Positions 18,084 through 27,200 of a stretch of 64,000 nt of DNA are shown here, piece by piece (the first letter of the stretch is position 1; each line of letters opens with the position of its first letter). Source of the DNA: Octadecabacter dasysiphoniae (GTDB lineage Bacteria; Pseudomonadota; Alphaproteobacteria; Rhodobacterales; Rhodobacteraceae); the NCBI RefSeq assembly GCF_021532615.1, contig NZ_JAKGAQ010000002.1, positions 124,001 through 188,000 on the forward strand, read 5' to 3'. Under the pieces are notes generated by a model. It was given only the letters and a program-made list of their open reading frames with translations. It searched no databases and was not told the DNA's origin. The position numbers and the translations under genes were made by a program.

Positions 18084-18675
18084 TCCGACGCCTAGCTCTC
18101 TGCGGCACCGTTCACGCGGTTACCGCAGAGAATTGCCGTTTTGAAAGACGCAAGCAAATTGCCAAGGCAAACTTGGATCTGCTGACGTTAAGCATCTGCA
18201 GGGGAAGCAATCAGATCCCGGCCAAACTGGACGTGACCTGCGTCTCGTTGCAAAGGCCGTTCTTTGGATCGTTCGCACTTATGCGCAGCGGCGGGGTGAC
18301 GACCAAGATACTGGCACTGATGGATACGCTCGAAATCGTCGCCGACTTTTGCCTTCCGCCCGGACAGGTCCATGACCTGCGCGGTGTACCAGAGGTCGGC
18401 TTCGGCCCACTTTACCTATTTTCTGTCTCGCAGCGAATGTCCGGTACCGGGCGAACTTGCAAGCGAAACACGGAAATTTCGGTCCAAACCGGATATGCAA
18501 TGCGTTGGCAGTACAATCCCCATACCGGACAATTGTGTTGTTCTCTATATCTTCGGGAGTCTGCGCTCATACTTCTGAAACATTTTACCTGCAGGTTAAA
18601 GTCGCGACCATAAACGGTTTTGGCACATTGATGCATCTTGCTAAAACAGACAGCGTCCCAAATTCGGAAAGCTGA
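18084..18675. other. Decayed region downstream of the multicopper oxidase
   Basis: Only transposase relics are recognisable here (18229-18398). A 146-codon open frame (18173-18613) runs across it but is not a credible gene: half of it is transposase relic and the rest has no recognisable content. TCTCTGCGG...CCGCAGAGA (about 18096-18131) is a hairpin 15 bases after the oxidase stop and may be its terminator. Confidence 0.45.
18229..18398 (+). pseudogene. IS5-family transposase N-terminal/middle relic
   Basis: Frame 1 from 18229 reads GRDLRLVAKAVLWIVRT, the N-terminal helix of IS5-type transposases (usual form GRDNRLFVEAVLWI-RTG). After a deletion and frame change, 18290 onward reads GGVTTKILALMDTLEIV and PPGQVHDLRGVPEV, matching the block around the first catalytic Asp region (GG-TTKIHALTD ... 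LTPGQ-HD). The gene is internally deleted and inactive. Confidence 0.55.
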
Positions 18676-20154
18676 TCAACGCATCACAAATGGGTTCGAC
18701 ATTGGCTCCGCGGATGTGTTGATCCACGTTGTTTTTGTTCGGGTATAGTCATTGATGGCATCAAGGCCCGCTTCGCGTCCGTAGCCCGAACGGTTGTACC
18801 CCCCAAATGGTGCGATTGGCGAAATGGCTCGATAGGTGTTCACCCAGCAAATTCCAGCCTTCAGTCGTGATGAGACGCGGTGGGCACGTGCAAGGTTTTG
18901 GGTGAAAACACCTGAGCCAAGACCAAAGGGTGTGCTGTTGGCCAAGACAATGGCCTCTTCTTCGGTGTCAAACGGGAGCAACGACATCACTGGGCCGAAA
19001 AGCTCGACGTTCAGTGTTTCAATGCTGTGGTTTGCACATTCCACAAGGGTTGGTGCCATGAAGTTCCCAGGCCGATCAAGTGCTGCGCCCCCGAAGCGGA
19101 TTTTTGCGCCTTGTTCCTTAGCTGTAGCCAAAGTTGCTGTGATGTGATCGAGCTGCGATTTTGTGCAAAGCGGACCAAGATGGGTCCGTGTATCCAGCGG
19201 GTCGCTGACGACGATTTTCGCACATTTTTCTGTAATCCGCTCGATCAGAGTCTCAAAGATGGGCCTGTGTATCAAACCACGCGATCCAGCAACGCAGCTT
19301 TGCCCTGACGCGCCGAAATTACCTGCAATCAACCCATTTGCCGCGCCATCAAGATCGGCGTCATCAAACACCAAGATTGGGGACTTGCCCCCAAGTTCGA
19401 GCGAGGTGACAGCAAAATTCTCGGCCGAGTTTCGAACAACATGACGGGCGGTTTCAGGGCCTCCGGTAAAGGCAATGCGATCCACGTCTGCATGGCGGGT
19501 CAGTGGAATGGCGCAATTTGCGGCATCGCCTGTAATGATCGAAACCACGCCGGGTGGGAAGCCTGCCTGTTCGATCAAGCGGGCGAACTCCAGCATCGGC
19601 GCGGGCGCTATCTCAGAGGCTTTCAAAACAACAGAACACCCAGCGGCCAGTGCTGGTCCCAGCTTTGTCGCGGTCAAGAACATCTGAGCGTTCCACGGCA
19701 CAATCGCTACCACAACACCAATCGGTTCACGGCGGGTAAAGACATGCATGTCGGGTTTATCGATTGGCAGGACTGCCCCTTCGATTTTATCCGCCAGTCC
19801 GGCGTAATAGCGGTAATATTCCCCAACATACCCTGTCTGGCTTGTCGTTTCCGCAAGGAGTTTGCCGCTGTCTGTCGTCTCGATCCGGCCCAAGTGGTCA
19901 GCATGATCCGCGATCAATTCGCCGAGACGATACAGCAGTTTGCCGCGCTGCGTTTGGGTCATATCGCGCCATGCGGGGTCATCCAACACGCGCCGCGCGG
20001 CTGTGATCGCACGATCAACATCCTGAGGTGCGGCGCAGGCGAAAGTGGCCCAATCCTCCCCCGTCGCGGGGTTTTGGGTGGTCATCGTTTGCCCGCTACG
20101 GCCTTCGGTAAACGCACCGTCGATATAGAGTTGGAAATGCGGAAGCCTTGTCAT
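18676..20154 (-). CDS. NAD(P)-dependent aldehyde dehydrogenase
   Basis: The enzyme oxidises an aldehyde to the acid in the cytoplasm. It has 492 aa, the normal length. The catalytic motifs are intact: IVPWNAQMF (oxyanion Asn region), FTGGPETARHVV (cofactor), the general-base Glu in SLELGGKSPI, and the nucleophile Cys in GQSCVAGSR, plus ELFGPVMSLLPF. It is the last gene of a four-gene operon after the luciferase-like monooxygenase (8-base gap). The context suggests it oxidises an aldehyde released by the monooxygenase; the substrate cannot be read from the sequence. Confidence 0.93.
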   Translation of the reverse strand: MTRLPHFQLYIDGAFTEGRSGQTMTTQNPATGEDWATFACAAPQDVDRAITAARRVLDDPAWRDMTQTQRGKLLYRLGELIADHADHLGRIETTDSGKLLAETTSQTGYVGEYYRYYAGLADKIEGAVLPIDKPDMHVFTRREPIGVVVAIVPWNAQMFLTATKLGPALAAGCSVVLKASEIAPAPMLEFARLIEQAGFPPGVVSIITGDAANCAIPLTRHADVDRIAFTGGPETARHVVRNSAENFAVTSLELGGKSPILVFDDADLDGAANGLIAGNFGASGQSCVAGSRGLIHRPIFETLIERITEKCAKIVVSDPLDTRTHLGPLCTKSQLDHITATLATAKEQGAKIRFGGAALDRPGNFMAPTLVECANHSIETLNVELFGPVMSLLPFDTEEEAIVLANSTPFGLGSGVFTQNLARAHRVSSRLKAGICWVNTYRAISPIAPFGGYNRSGYGREAGLDAINDYTRTKTTWINTSAEPMSNPFVMR

Positions 20155-20162
20155 CGTGTTCC

Positions 20163-21197
20163 TCAGGTGAATGCTGGCATAACGTCGTCAATGAAGCGCG
20201 ATAGTGAACTGCGTTTGCGTTCGAAGTCCATGCCGCTATCAATCCAAAACGCATACTCATCATAGCCAAGATCTTCGTACCGTTTGATCTGGTCAATGAC
20301 TTCCTGTGCTGTCCCAATAGTCAGGTCGCGCATCATATTTTCCGCAGACATCATGTTGTTCGCGGCCAAATCATTGTCGCTTAAGGTTTCGATCAGGCCC
20401 TGCGATACGGGTCGCCTATTCTGGAACCATGCACCGAAGTAATTGTAGAACTTAGACAACTGCTTTGCGGCCAATGCGGTGTCGTCAGCGTCTACGCCGA
20501 CATAGGTGTGGTGCAAAAGCATAATCTTTGGGCGCTGCCCTTCAAAGGCTGCGCAGGCCTCATTGAACTTGCTCATCAGATCCTTGATCTCATCAATGCC
20601 CTGCCACAACGGGGTCACCTGAATGTTGAACCCATTATTGACCCCAAAGGTATGGCTGTTGATATCACGCGCCGCGATCCAGATCGGCGGGCCGTCCGTT
20701 TGAACTGGTTTTGGCGCAGAGGTCGTTGTCGGAAACTGGAAATACGTCCCGTCATGGGCACAGTCGCCCGCCCAAAGGTCGCGCAGCAGCGGCGTTATCT
20801 CACGCATCCGAGACCCTGCCTCCATCGCATCCATGCCCGGCATCAGGCGTTCGTATTCGTAAGAATAGGCACCACGTGCAATGCCCAATTCGATCCGACC
20901 CTCAGTGATCAGATCGGCTGCTGCGGCTTCGCCAGCTAGCTTAATCGGGTGCCAGAACGGTGCTACGATCGTCCCCGTCCCAAGGCGCACGTTCTTGGTG
21001 TGCTGGCTGAGGTCTACAAGCGTCAAAAAGGGATTGGGTGCGATGGTAAAATCCATCCCATGATGTTCCCCCGACCAGACCGCACGCATGCCACCATCAT
21101 CGGCCATTTTCGCAAGCCCGATCAGTTCCTCGCGCAAACTGGCATGATCTTGTTCGGGCGAAAGCCGTTCCATATGCGCAAAAAGAGAGAAATCCAT
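20163..21197 (-). CDS. LLM-class flavin-dependent monooxygenase
   Basis: This bacterial-luciferase-like enzyme uses reduced FMN and O2 to hydroxylate or cleave a small molecule. The 344 aa show the family pattern: N-terminal MDFSLFAHMER, AVWSGEHHGMD (the conserved His region), VRLGTGTIVAPFWHPIKLA, and GRIELGIARGAYSYEYERLM. No flavin reductase gene is in the operon, so reduced flavin must come from elsewhere. It sits between an alpha/beta hydrolase (3-base gap) and an aldehyde dehydrogenase (8-base gap). The set fits oxygenation, then hydrolysis, then aldehyde oxidation of one compound. Confidence 0.9.
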   Translation of the reverse strand: MDFSLFAHMERLSPEQDHASLREELIGLAKMADDGGMRAVWSGEHHGMDFTIAPNPFLTLVDLSQHTKNVRLGTGTIVAPFWHPIKLAGEAAAADLITEGRIELGIARGAYSYEYERLMPGMDAMEAGSRMREITPLLRDLWAGDCAHDGTYFQFPTTTSAPKPVQTDGPPIWIAARDINSHTFGVNNGFNIQVTPLWQGIDEIKDLMSKFNEACAAFEGQRPKIMLLHHTYVGVDADDTALAAKQLSKFYNYFGAWFQNRRPVSQGLIETLSDNDLAANNMMSAENMMRDLTIGTAQEVIDQIKRYEDLGYDEYAFWIDSGMDFERKRSSLSRFIDDVMPAFT

Positions 21198-21200
21198 ATT

Positions 21201-21986
21201 TTACATCCTTTCTGAGGTTTTCGCGACGAAGGTGCTCAAAAGCCCGTTCAATTGCGCGGCATGTGTCATCGGTAACATGTGGGCAGCGTTTTCAAAAATC
21301 TCGGCTCGTCCGCTTGGGGCCAATGCGGCCATGTTCTTGGACATGGCCGGAGTGGAATTTGGCTCCTGTTCACCAGTTACGAAGAGCGCGGGACAGTCCA
21401 GTGCCCTCAGACCAGCCTCTGTCGGTCCGTCTTCTTGGGCAAATATGCAGTAGGCGTTGCGGTATCCCACTGGGTTAACTGTCTGCAGCCATTCTTTGCA
21501 CGCGTTCCTCTGTGGCGAAGGCGCGCCGCCAAACCAGCGTTCCAAGGTGGCGGTTGGATCTGCAACCATTTTGCCATCAAGACTGTTCGCCCTTGCCATC
21601 ACCGCGGTCTGTGCTGCGGCATCACGACGATAGATGGCATTCAAAGCGACAACGCCGTTCACACGCGCGTTGTGCTTGATCGCCATATCCAGCGCGATCA
21701 TTGCCCCGAACGAATGCCCGACAACGATCGCGGGTTCGTCCAATGCCGCCACAATCCCATCCGTGAAATCTGCCAAAACAGCTGTGTCTGGCAATGCCGA
21801 ACTGTGACCATGGCCTGGCATGTCGATGGCGACGACACGGCAAGTCCGCGATAGATCATCTATCTGGGCACACCATGCCTCGGCACGCAAACCAACGCCA
21901 TGGATCAGCAAGACCAGCGGACCGTCACCAGACGTGATCACCGCCAGTGACCCGACTTTAAACCGCGGCCGGGTTGTCCAGATCAT
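21201..21986 (-). CDS. Alpha/beta hydrolase
   Basis: The 261-aa protein has the alpha/beta-hydrolase fold with all landmarks: oxyanion loop LLIHGVGLRAEAW, VVAIDMPGHGHS, the nucleophile elbow GHSFGAMIALD (Ser ~residue 92), ALFVTGEQEPNSTP near the acid, and the His in ENAAHMLPMTH. It resembles enol-lactone hydrolases and C-C or ester hydrolases of catabolic clusters. The start overlaps the end of the upstream AA_synth gene by 29 bases, so translation is probably coupled. Substrate unknown. Confidence 0.87.
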   Translation of the reverse strand: MIWTTRPRFKVGSLAVITSGDGPLVLLIHGVGLRAEAWCAQIDDLSRTCRVVAIDMPGHGHSSALPDTAVLADFTDGIVAALDEPAIVVGHSFGAMIALDMAIKHNARVNGVVALNAIYRRDAAAQTAVMARANSLDGKMVADPTATLERWFGGAPSPQRNACKEWLQTVNPVGYRNAYCIFAQEDGPTEAGLRALDCPALFVTGEQEPNSTPAMSKNMAALAPSGRAEIFENAAHMLPMTHAAQLNGLLSTFVAKTSERM

Positions 21987-22557
21987 GGCCCAAATCCTTC
22001 AGATCTTGATAACGATCACCAATCCGATGATGCGGGCGCCCATTCATTGCAGCGCCCAATACAACCACGATTTCATCGTCGCGTGGCGCATCGGGGATGG
22101 CAAACTGAATGGTCAGATAGTGCGACCTGCGACCTGCATCATTTTTGTCCATGAGCGGCACCATGATTGGGGCGTTGGCCCCGCCACGTGTGTTTGTGAA
22201 GGCGAGATAGGATTTTGCGCCCACAGCTTCGCGGAAATGATTGCCAAACCGCAGGGTGTGGATCAGGCCAGAGGCATGTTCAATTTCGCCGTTTAGGCCG
22301 ACGACTGCGGCTTTCCCATAGGCTTCAATTGCGTCGCCTGATCCGGCCAATGCAATCATGCGCTCTGTAAGCAATGCGCCTAGCACAGGACCGTAAGCGT
22401 GAATTTCAGGCTTCAGGTCTTCTACAAAACGACCCGCCCAAGGGTTGGTCACAACAGCAGCCACAGCAAACATGCGCCACGGAATTTCCGCTGACTTGAA
22501 CCCTTCGACAAGAATCTCTTCATCGTAGGTGACAATTTTTCGAATGACTGGCTGCAT
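21958..22557 (-). CDS. Amino acid synthesis (AA_synth) family protein
   Basis: The 199-aa protein matches, from memory, the PF06684-type family: MQPVIRKIVTYDEEI, AVAAVVTNPWAGRFVEDL, GEIEHASGLIHTLRFGNHFR, and SYLAFTNTRGG. The family has a Bacillus chorismate-mutase-like fold, and its reaction is not well defined. The ATG at 22557 is chosen over the ORF start at 22614 because AAGGAAG lies just upstream. It is the first gene of the operon and faces the LysR gene. Its constant company with a monooxygenase and hydrolase suggests it handles an unstable intermediate, which is inference. Confidence 0.8.
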   Translation of the reverse strand: MQPVIRKIVTYDEEILVEGFKSAEIPWRMFAVAAVVTNPWAGRFVEDLKPEIHAYGPVLGALLTERMIALAGSGDAIEAYGKAAVVGLNGEIEHASGLIHTLRFGNHFREAVGAKSYLAFTNTRGGANAPIMVPLMDKNDAGRRSHYLTIQFAIPDAPRDDEIVVVLGAAMNGRPHHRIGDRYQDLKDLGHDLDNPAAV

Positions 22558-22636
22558 GGTGTTCTTCCTTGTACGCGTGGTTCGAATACTCAGCCCTATC
22601 CGACAATTTGACAAACGCAGAAATCACAGGCTTATG

Positions 22637-22653
22637 CATTAGTATGACTAATG
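22637..22653. promoter_or_regulatory. Palindromic LysR-type operator
   Basis: CATTAGT-ATG-ACTAATG is a perfect 17-bp palindrome that contains the LysR consensus T-N11-A (TTAGTATGACTAA). It lies between the divergent AA_synth operon and the LysR gene, about 80 bases upstream of the operon start. It overlaps the first candidate ATG of the LysR gene, supporting the later start at 22666 and autoregulation. Confidence 0.6.
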
Positions 22654-22665
22654 GGTAACTTGATC

Positions 22666-23496
22666 ATGACCAAAGCACTGCCCCCCCTGACATGGTTTCG
22701 CGCCTTTGAAGCCGCCGCCCGTAGGTTAAGCTTTACGGCTGCCGCAGAAGAAATTGGCATGACTCAATCTGCGGTCAGTCAGCACGTAAAATCATTGGAG
22801 AACAGATTGGGCGTGGCGCTGTTTATTCGACAGGCGCGGAGTTTGATGCTGACGGACGATGGGCGCAAATTGATGCCGCAAGTCGCCTCCGCATTGGAAA
22901 CCCTGACGGCGGCAGCTCGGACTTTCGAAATGGGGCCAACCCAAAACCTGCTCACGGTGGCCACATCCGTAAGCGTCGCCCAATGGATCATTGCACCACG
23001 CCTTGCGGACTTCACAGCCCGGCATCCCGAAGTCCGTTTGCGATTTCTAAGCACGATCTGGCCTGATGACTTCCATTCCGTGCGCGCAGATGTCGAAATC
23101 CCATTCGGGTCTCACAAGCAATTCGGGCGCGATGCAACTTTGCTGGAACCCAACGGACTTTTGGCCTTGAAGTCCCCCGATTTGGTGGGCGCGCTGCACA
23201 CTCTGCCATTGATCGAGGCTGTTGGAACATCTGCTGGCTGGGCGAGCTGGCAAGAGGGCGGAGATGAGAACTTGACGCCCCACATTTTCGTGGACTCCTT
23301 CGGTGCAGCCCTCAACATGGCGATTTATGGAAACGGCGTTGCATTGGTCAGCGAAAGCTTAGCACATTCCGCAATCGCTTTGGGCCAACTTGTTTTGGCA
23401 CATAGCAAAATTGCGCCTTGCCTCGAGGGTTATTATGTCCGCGTAAATGAGAAGAATAAAACCGCCGTCAAATTTCGAGATTGGCTGCTAGATTAA
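22666..23496 (+). CDS. LysR-family transcriptional regulator (GcvA-like)
   Basis: This is a DNA-binding regulator, very likely of the divergent AA_synth–hydrolase–monooxygenase–dehydrogenase operon. It has 276 aa from ATG 22666 (MTKALPPLTWFRAFEAAARR); the ATG at 22651 lies inside the operator palindrome. The winged HTH is at residues ~10-65 (LSFTAAAEEIGMTQSAVSQHVKSLE, quoted in part), followed by a periplasmic-binding-protein-like effector domain. The PLTWFRAFEAAARRLSFTAAA pattern (in part) is that of the GcvA/AmpR-like branch. Confidence 0.9.
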   Translation: MTKALPPLTWFRAFEAAARRLSFTAAAEEIGMTQSAVSQHVKSLENRLGVALFIRQARSLMLTDDGRKLMPQVASALETLTAAARTFEMGPTQNLLTVATSVSVAQWIIAPRLADFTARHPEVRLRFLSTIWPDDFHSVRADVEIPFGSHKQFGRDATLLEPNGLLALKSPDLVGALHTLPLIEAVGTSAGWASWQEGGDENLTPHIFVDSFGAALNMAIYGNGVALVSESLAHSAIALGQLVLAHSKIAPCLEGYYVRVNEKNKTAVKFRDWLLD

Positions 23497-24016
23497 GAAA
23501 ACCTTGAGCTAACCTCTACAGCCTAGCATGCGGGATATTGTTGGACGCGACAAAACCGATCCAAGTCTAAAGTTATGCAAGCGGACTTTGGCGCAGATGC
23601 AGCGAATTAGCGCTTTGTCCGCTTAACGGACCTCGACGCGTGCTACAGTGACATTTGCTACCCACCCTTTCTAACACCCCCACAGCCCACAGCCCTTCGC
23701 ACAGCCACGGTCGTTCACAACCGATGGCAGTTCGATGGCCAGCAACCGTGGACGAGTTGGTCCGTGCTTAGCAAATTGCCCAACGCCCCCAGACACCCGC
23801 CAGCGATGGTCTCGGTGCTCGCAGTTGATAGCGACTGGTGGCGTGCCAGAGTGACCGTGGGCGGTGTGGTGCGATGATGGCGAATGAGGGCAACCGTGGG
23901 CGCCGTGAGCTACGGCTTCGAAATCCCACACCCTTGGCACCTGAAAGGCCCCAGAAACTGCCCCAGTCGTCGGAGCCCGCTAGCTAAGGGGAAGAATTCA
24001 ATCAAGAGGCAGGGTT
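23497..24016. other. Right arm of the island, no gene
   Basis: These 520 bases hold no convincing gene. An open frame at 23671-23940 on the minus strand has biased, non-protein-like composition. The phrase AACTGCCCCAG occurs here near 23955 and again in the left element-end repeat at 13620, a hint of shared element-end sequence. Confidence 0.4.
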
Positions 24017-24035
24017 TCCTACCATCCCAGCCAGC
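24017..24035 (+). repeat. attR core: 19-bp copy of the tRNA-Gln 3' end
   Basis: This is identical to 13542-13560. No upstream cloverleaf is present, so it is a bare attachment-site copy and marks the island's right end. Confidence 0.8.
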
Positions 24036-24076
24036 AAAACCTTCCTAAATACCCAAGATGATAACGGCTGCTGAGG

Positions 24077-24160
24077 CGCCTAAGTGCCCCAATCGGGTTG
24101 AACAGGTGTCAGTGTGGGTGCAGGAGCCCCTCAATTGCTCAGGGGGGCACTGCCACAGTC
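24077..24160 (+). repeat. Right copy of the diverged element-end repeat
   Basis: It resembles 13603-13696 (shared blocks TGCCCCAAT, GGGTTGAAC, GGAGCCCC, TGCCACAGTCT). It lies outside the right att core, before the end of the RND pump gene, and suggests a former second element or the old chromosomal flank. Confidence 0.55.
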
Positions 24161-24232
24161 TAAAGCAGATCGAATCCACAAAGTTAGCCGCAATAATCCC
24201 TTTCATCCCGCTTGTTATCTGCGGCGGGCCTG

Positions 24233-27200
24233 TCACTGCGTTGCAGCTAACGTGGCGATATCGGCTGTTGAAAACTCCGCATCTTCAACGCCATGTGAAG
24301 GATCCTTTCGACGCAGTCCAAAGAAGATATCATAAAGCACAGGCGCAGCGATCAATGTCAAAATGGAGGCAAAGGCAAGCCCAGCCATGATCGTAACCGA
24401 CATGGAGACAAAGAACGCATCCGTCAGCAAAGGGGCCATTCCAAGAATGGTCGTTGCGGCCGCAAGCATGACAGGGCGTAGACGCGATTTGCTTGCGGTC
24501 ACAATTGCCTCGCGTATCTCAAGACCCTCTGCGCGCACCAGATCGATTTCTTCGATCAACACGATACCGTTCTTGATGAGCATTCCCGATAGGCTGAGAA
24601 GTCCGAGCAGGGCTGTAAAGGTAAACGGCAAACCGGTTCCCAATAGCCCGATCGTCACGCCGTTCACGGCCATTGGAACCAGAAGCCATATGATCAATGG
24701 CTGCCGGATTGCGTTGAATAGCAAGACGGAAATCAGGACCATGATCAGGATCGACAACGGCAGTTGCTGCGCCAGACTGCTACGCGCCCGCGCTGAGTTT
24801 TCAAACTCGCCACCCCACTCCATTAGATAGCCTGACGGCAATGGAATTGCCTCGATTGCAGCACGAATGTCCCCGTGCACTTTTGCGGCTGTGACGTCCG
24901 GGGCGATACTTGCACCAACGGTGATGGTCGGAACGCGCCCGCGTCTGTGCATAAGGGTATTTTGAGCCTCGAACATGTAGCCGTCCACCACTTGTTCAAT
25001 CGGCAACAGGGTGCCCGCGCCAGAGGCGACGACCATGTCAAACGGGCTCAGTCCCGCTGCTTGCGGAACACGGACGATGATTGGTAGTTGCCGGTCACCT
25101 TCGCGGTAAGCACCAGCCGTAATCCCATCCGTCGCAAAGGAGAATATTTGGGCGACATTTTCGCGCGTCACACCGGCTGTTTGCGCCCGTTCGACGGCAT
25201 AGTTTGGACGCAGCACGAGTTCCTGTTCGCGCCAATTCGTGCGCGGCAAGGCGATATCACTAGACGTTTGCGCCATGACGCTCATTGCTTGATCGGACAA
25301 ATCCCGAAGGACTTTTGGGTCAGGGCCAGAAAAGCGAACCTCGATTGGATCACCGCCACCGGGACCAAAGACAAGGCGCGCCGTGCGAAACTCGCCTTCC
25401 GGCAAAATCGATGCGGCATAGGTTTCCAGATCTTGTTGAAGGTCCGGGATCGCGTCCAGATTGTCAGCACGAATGATCAAATGACCGTAGCTGGGGTTTG
25501 GGCTTTCGCCCGAATAGGTCAGCATAAACCGCGCCGCACCCTGCCCGACGAATGTGGACGTTGAAACAACGCTATCCTGCTCAGCCAACCAAGTTTCCAG
25601 CTGGGCGAGGTGTGCAGAGGTGACCTCAATCGGGGTGCCTTGCTCAAGCTTGTAATGTGCAAAAAACAAAGGCGTATTCGAATTCGGGAAAAACTGTTGT
25701 TTGACCTGACCGAACCCCCAAAAACTGCCAACTGTAATGACAACCAAACCGGCAACGACAGCCCATCTGAATTTGAGAGCCAGACCCAGCAGCGCGCCGT
25801 AAGCACGAAACATAAGGCCGGAATATTCAACAACAGTTCCGGCTGCACCTTGTTTGAAGAAATAGTGACCGAGCAAGGGCGTGACCGTCAAAGCCAGAAC
25901 CCAAGACAACATCAACGAGATCGAGATCACCGCGAAGAGCGAGAACAAAAATTCGCCAGTTGAATCCGGGCTAAGGCCAATCCCCGCAAAGGCCATAATG
26001 CCGATCACAGTGGCACCGAGCAGTGGTACCTGCGTCTTGCCTGCTGCTTCATCTGCCGCGTCGCGGGATGATTTGCCCCGCAGCATCGCGATTTGCATGC
26101 CTTCCGCGACAACAATTGCGTTGTCCACCAACATCCCCATCGCAATGATCAACGCACCAAGCGAGATGCGTTCCATTTCAATCGAAAAAAGCGCCATAAA
26201 CAAAAGAGTGCCCACAACGGTCAGCAGCAGGGTCGACCCAACAACCATTGCAGCCCGCGGTCCCATGAACACGGCCAGAACCAACACGACAATCGCCACG
26301 GACATGGCAAGATTGACCAGAAACGCATTTGAAGCCTCGTCCACAACAGTATGTTGTTCATAAATCGGGTGGAGTTTGATGCCGACAGGAATATCTGCAT
26401 CCATAGCGGCCAAACGCGCATCGACGCGCTTGCCAACTTCGACGATATTTTCTGTCGACAGACCGGCCACGCCGATGGTGAACGCCTCTTGCCCATTGTA
26501 GCGGATCAAAATGGACGGATCGGCCTGCCGATCACGGGAAACCTGCGCGATGTCGATCAGATTGACGACTTCGCCGTCAACGCCGACAGTCAGCCCCGCA
26601 ATGTCCGTGACGCTATCGGAACCGATAGGCGTCTGTATTGGTGTCGACACCAAACCCCCATCAACAGAACCTGCGGCATCGATCGAATTGGCCGAAGAAA
26701 GGGCCGAAATGATGACTTCGGGCGAAATGTTCTGGTGCGCCATCAGGGTCATGTCAGGTTCGACGAAAATCGCCTCGTCGGGTAAGCCCTGCACCTCAAC
26801 ATTTGCAACACCGTCGACTGCCAAAATCTCACGACGCAAGAACTGGGCCAGCAGATGCTTTTCCTGATCTGAATACCCATCCGACGTCACAGCATAAAAG
26901 ATGCCAAACACGTCACCGAAACTATCGTTCACGTATGGCTCGCTGGTGCCTTCGGGCAGAAAGCGAGCAGCATCAGCCACACTGTCACGAAGATCAGACC
27001 AAATCGCCGGTAGATCTGCGCCGCTGTATGTCGGTTTAATATCAATTTCGATCCGGGAAAGCCCCGGTTGATTGACAGAATTTATCGTGTCGATTTCACC
27101 CATTCCTTGAATGGCTGCTTCCAGCGGCTCGGTCACTTCGTTCATGACCTGTTCGGCCGAAGCGCCCGGGTACTCGGTTATGACGATGGCAGTCTTGATG

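Larger units (their letters stand above)
13542..24035. mobile_element. tRNA-Gln-anchored genomic island (10.5 kb)
   Basis: The island is bounded by a perfect 19-bp direct repeat. It starts in the 3' end of tRNA-Gln and ends at a stray copy of that tRNA end with no tRNA attached. Inside are an N-terminal relic of an integrase placed right beside the tRNA, relics of IS5-type transposases, a 2OG-oxygenase relic, two small hypothetical genes, a multicopper oxidase and a regulated four-gene catabolic operon. No intact integrase is present, so the island is probably fixed. Confidence 0.75.

Noticed and set aside
18173..18613. A 146-codon ORF after the multicopper oxidase
   Set aside because: Its first half is a frame through transposase relic and the rest has no recognisable protein content or ribosome-binding site.
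19441..20265. A 274-codon plus-strand frame
   Set aside because: It is antisense to the aldehyde dehydrogenase gene, whose catalytic motifs are complete.
23671..23940. An 89-codon minus-strand ORF in the island's right arm
   Set aside because: The His/Gly/Cys-rich composition is not protein-like, and there is no start signal or neighbour to support it.
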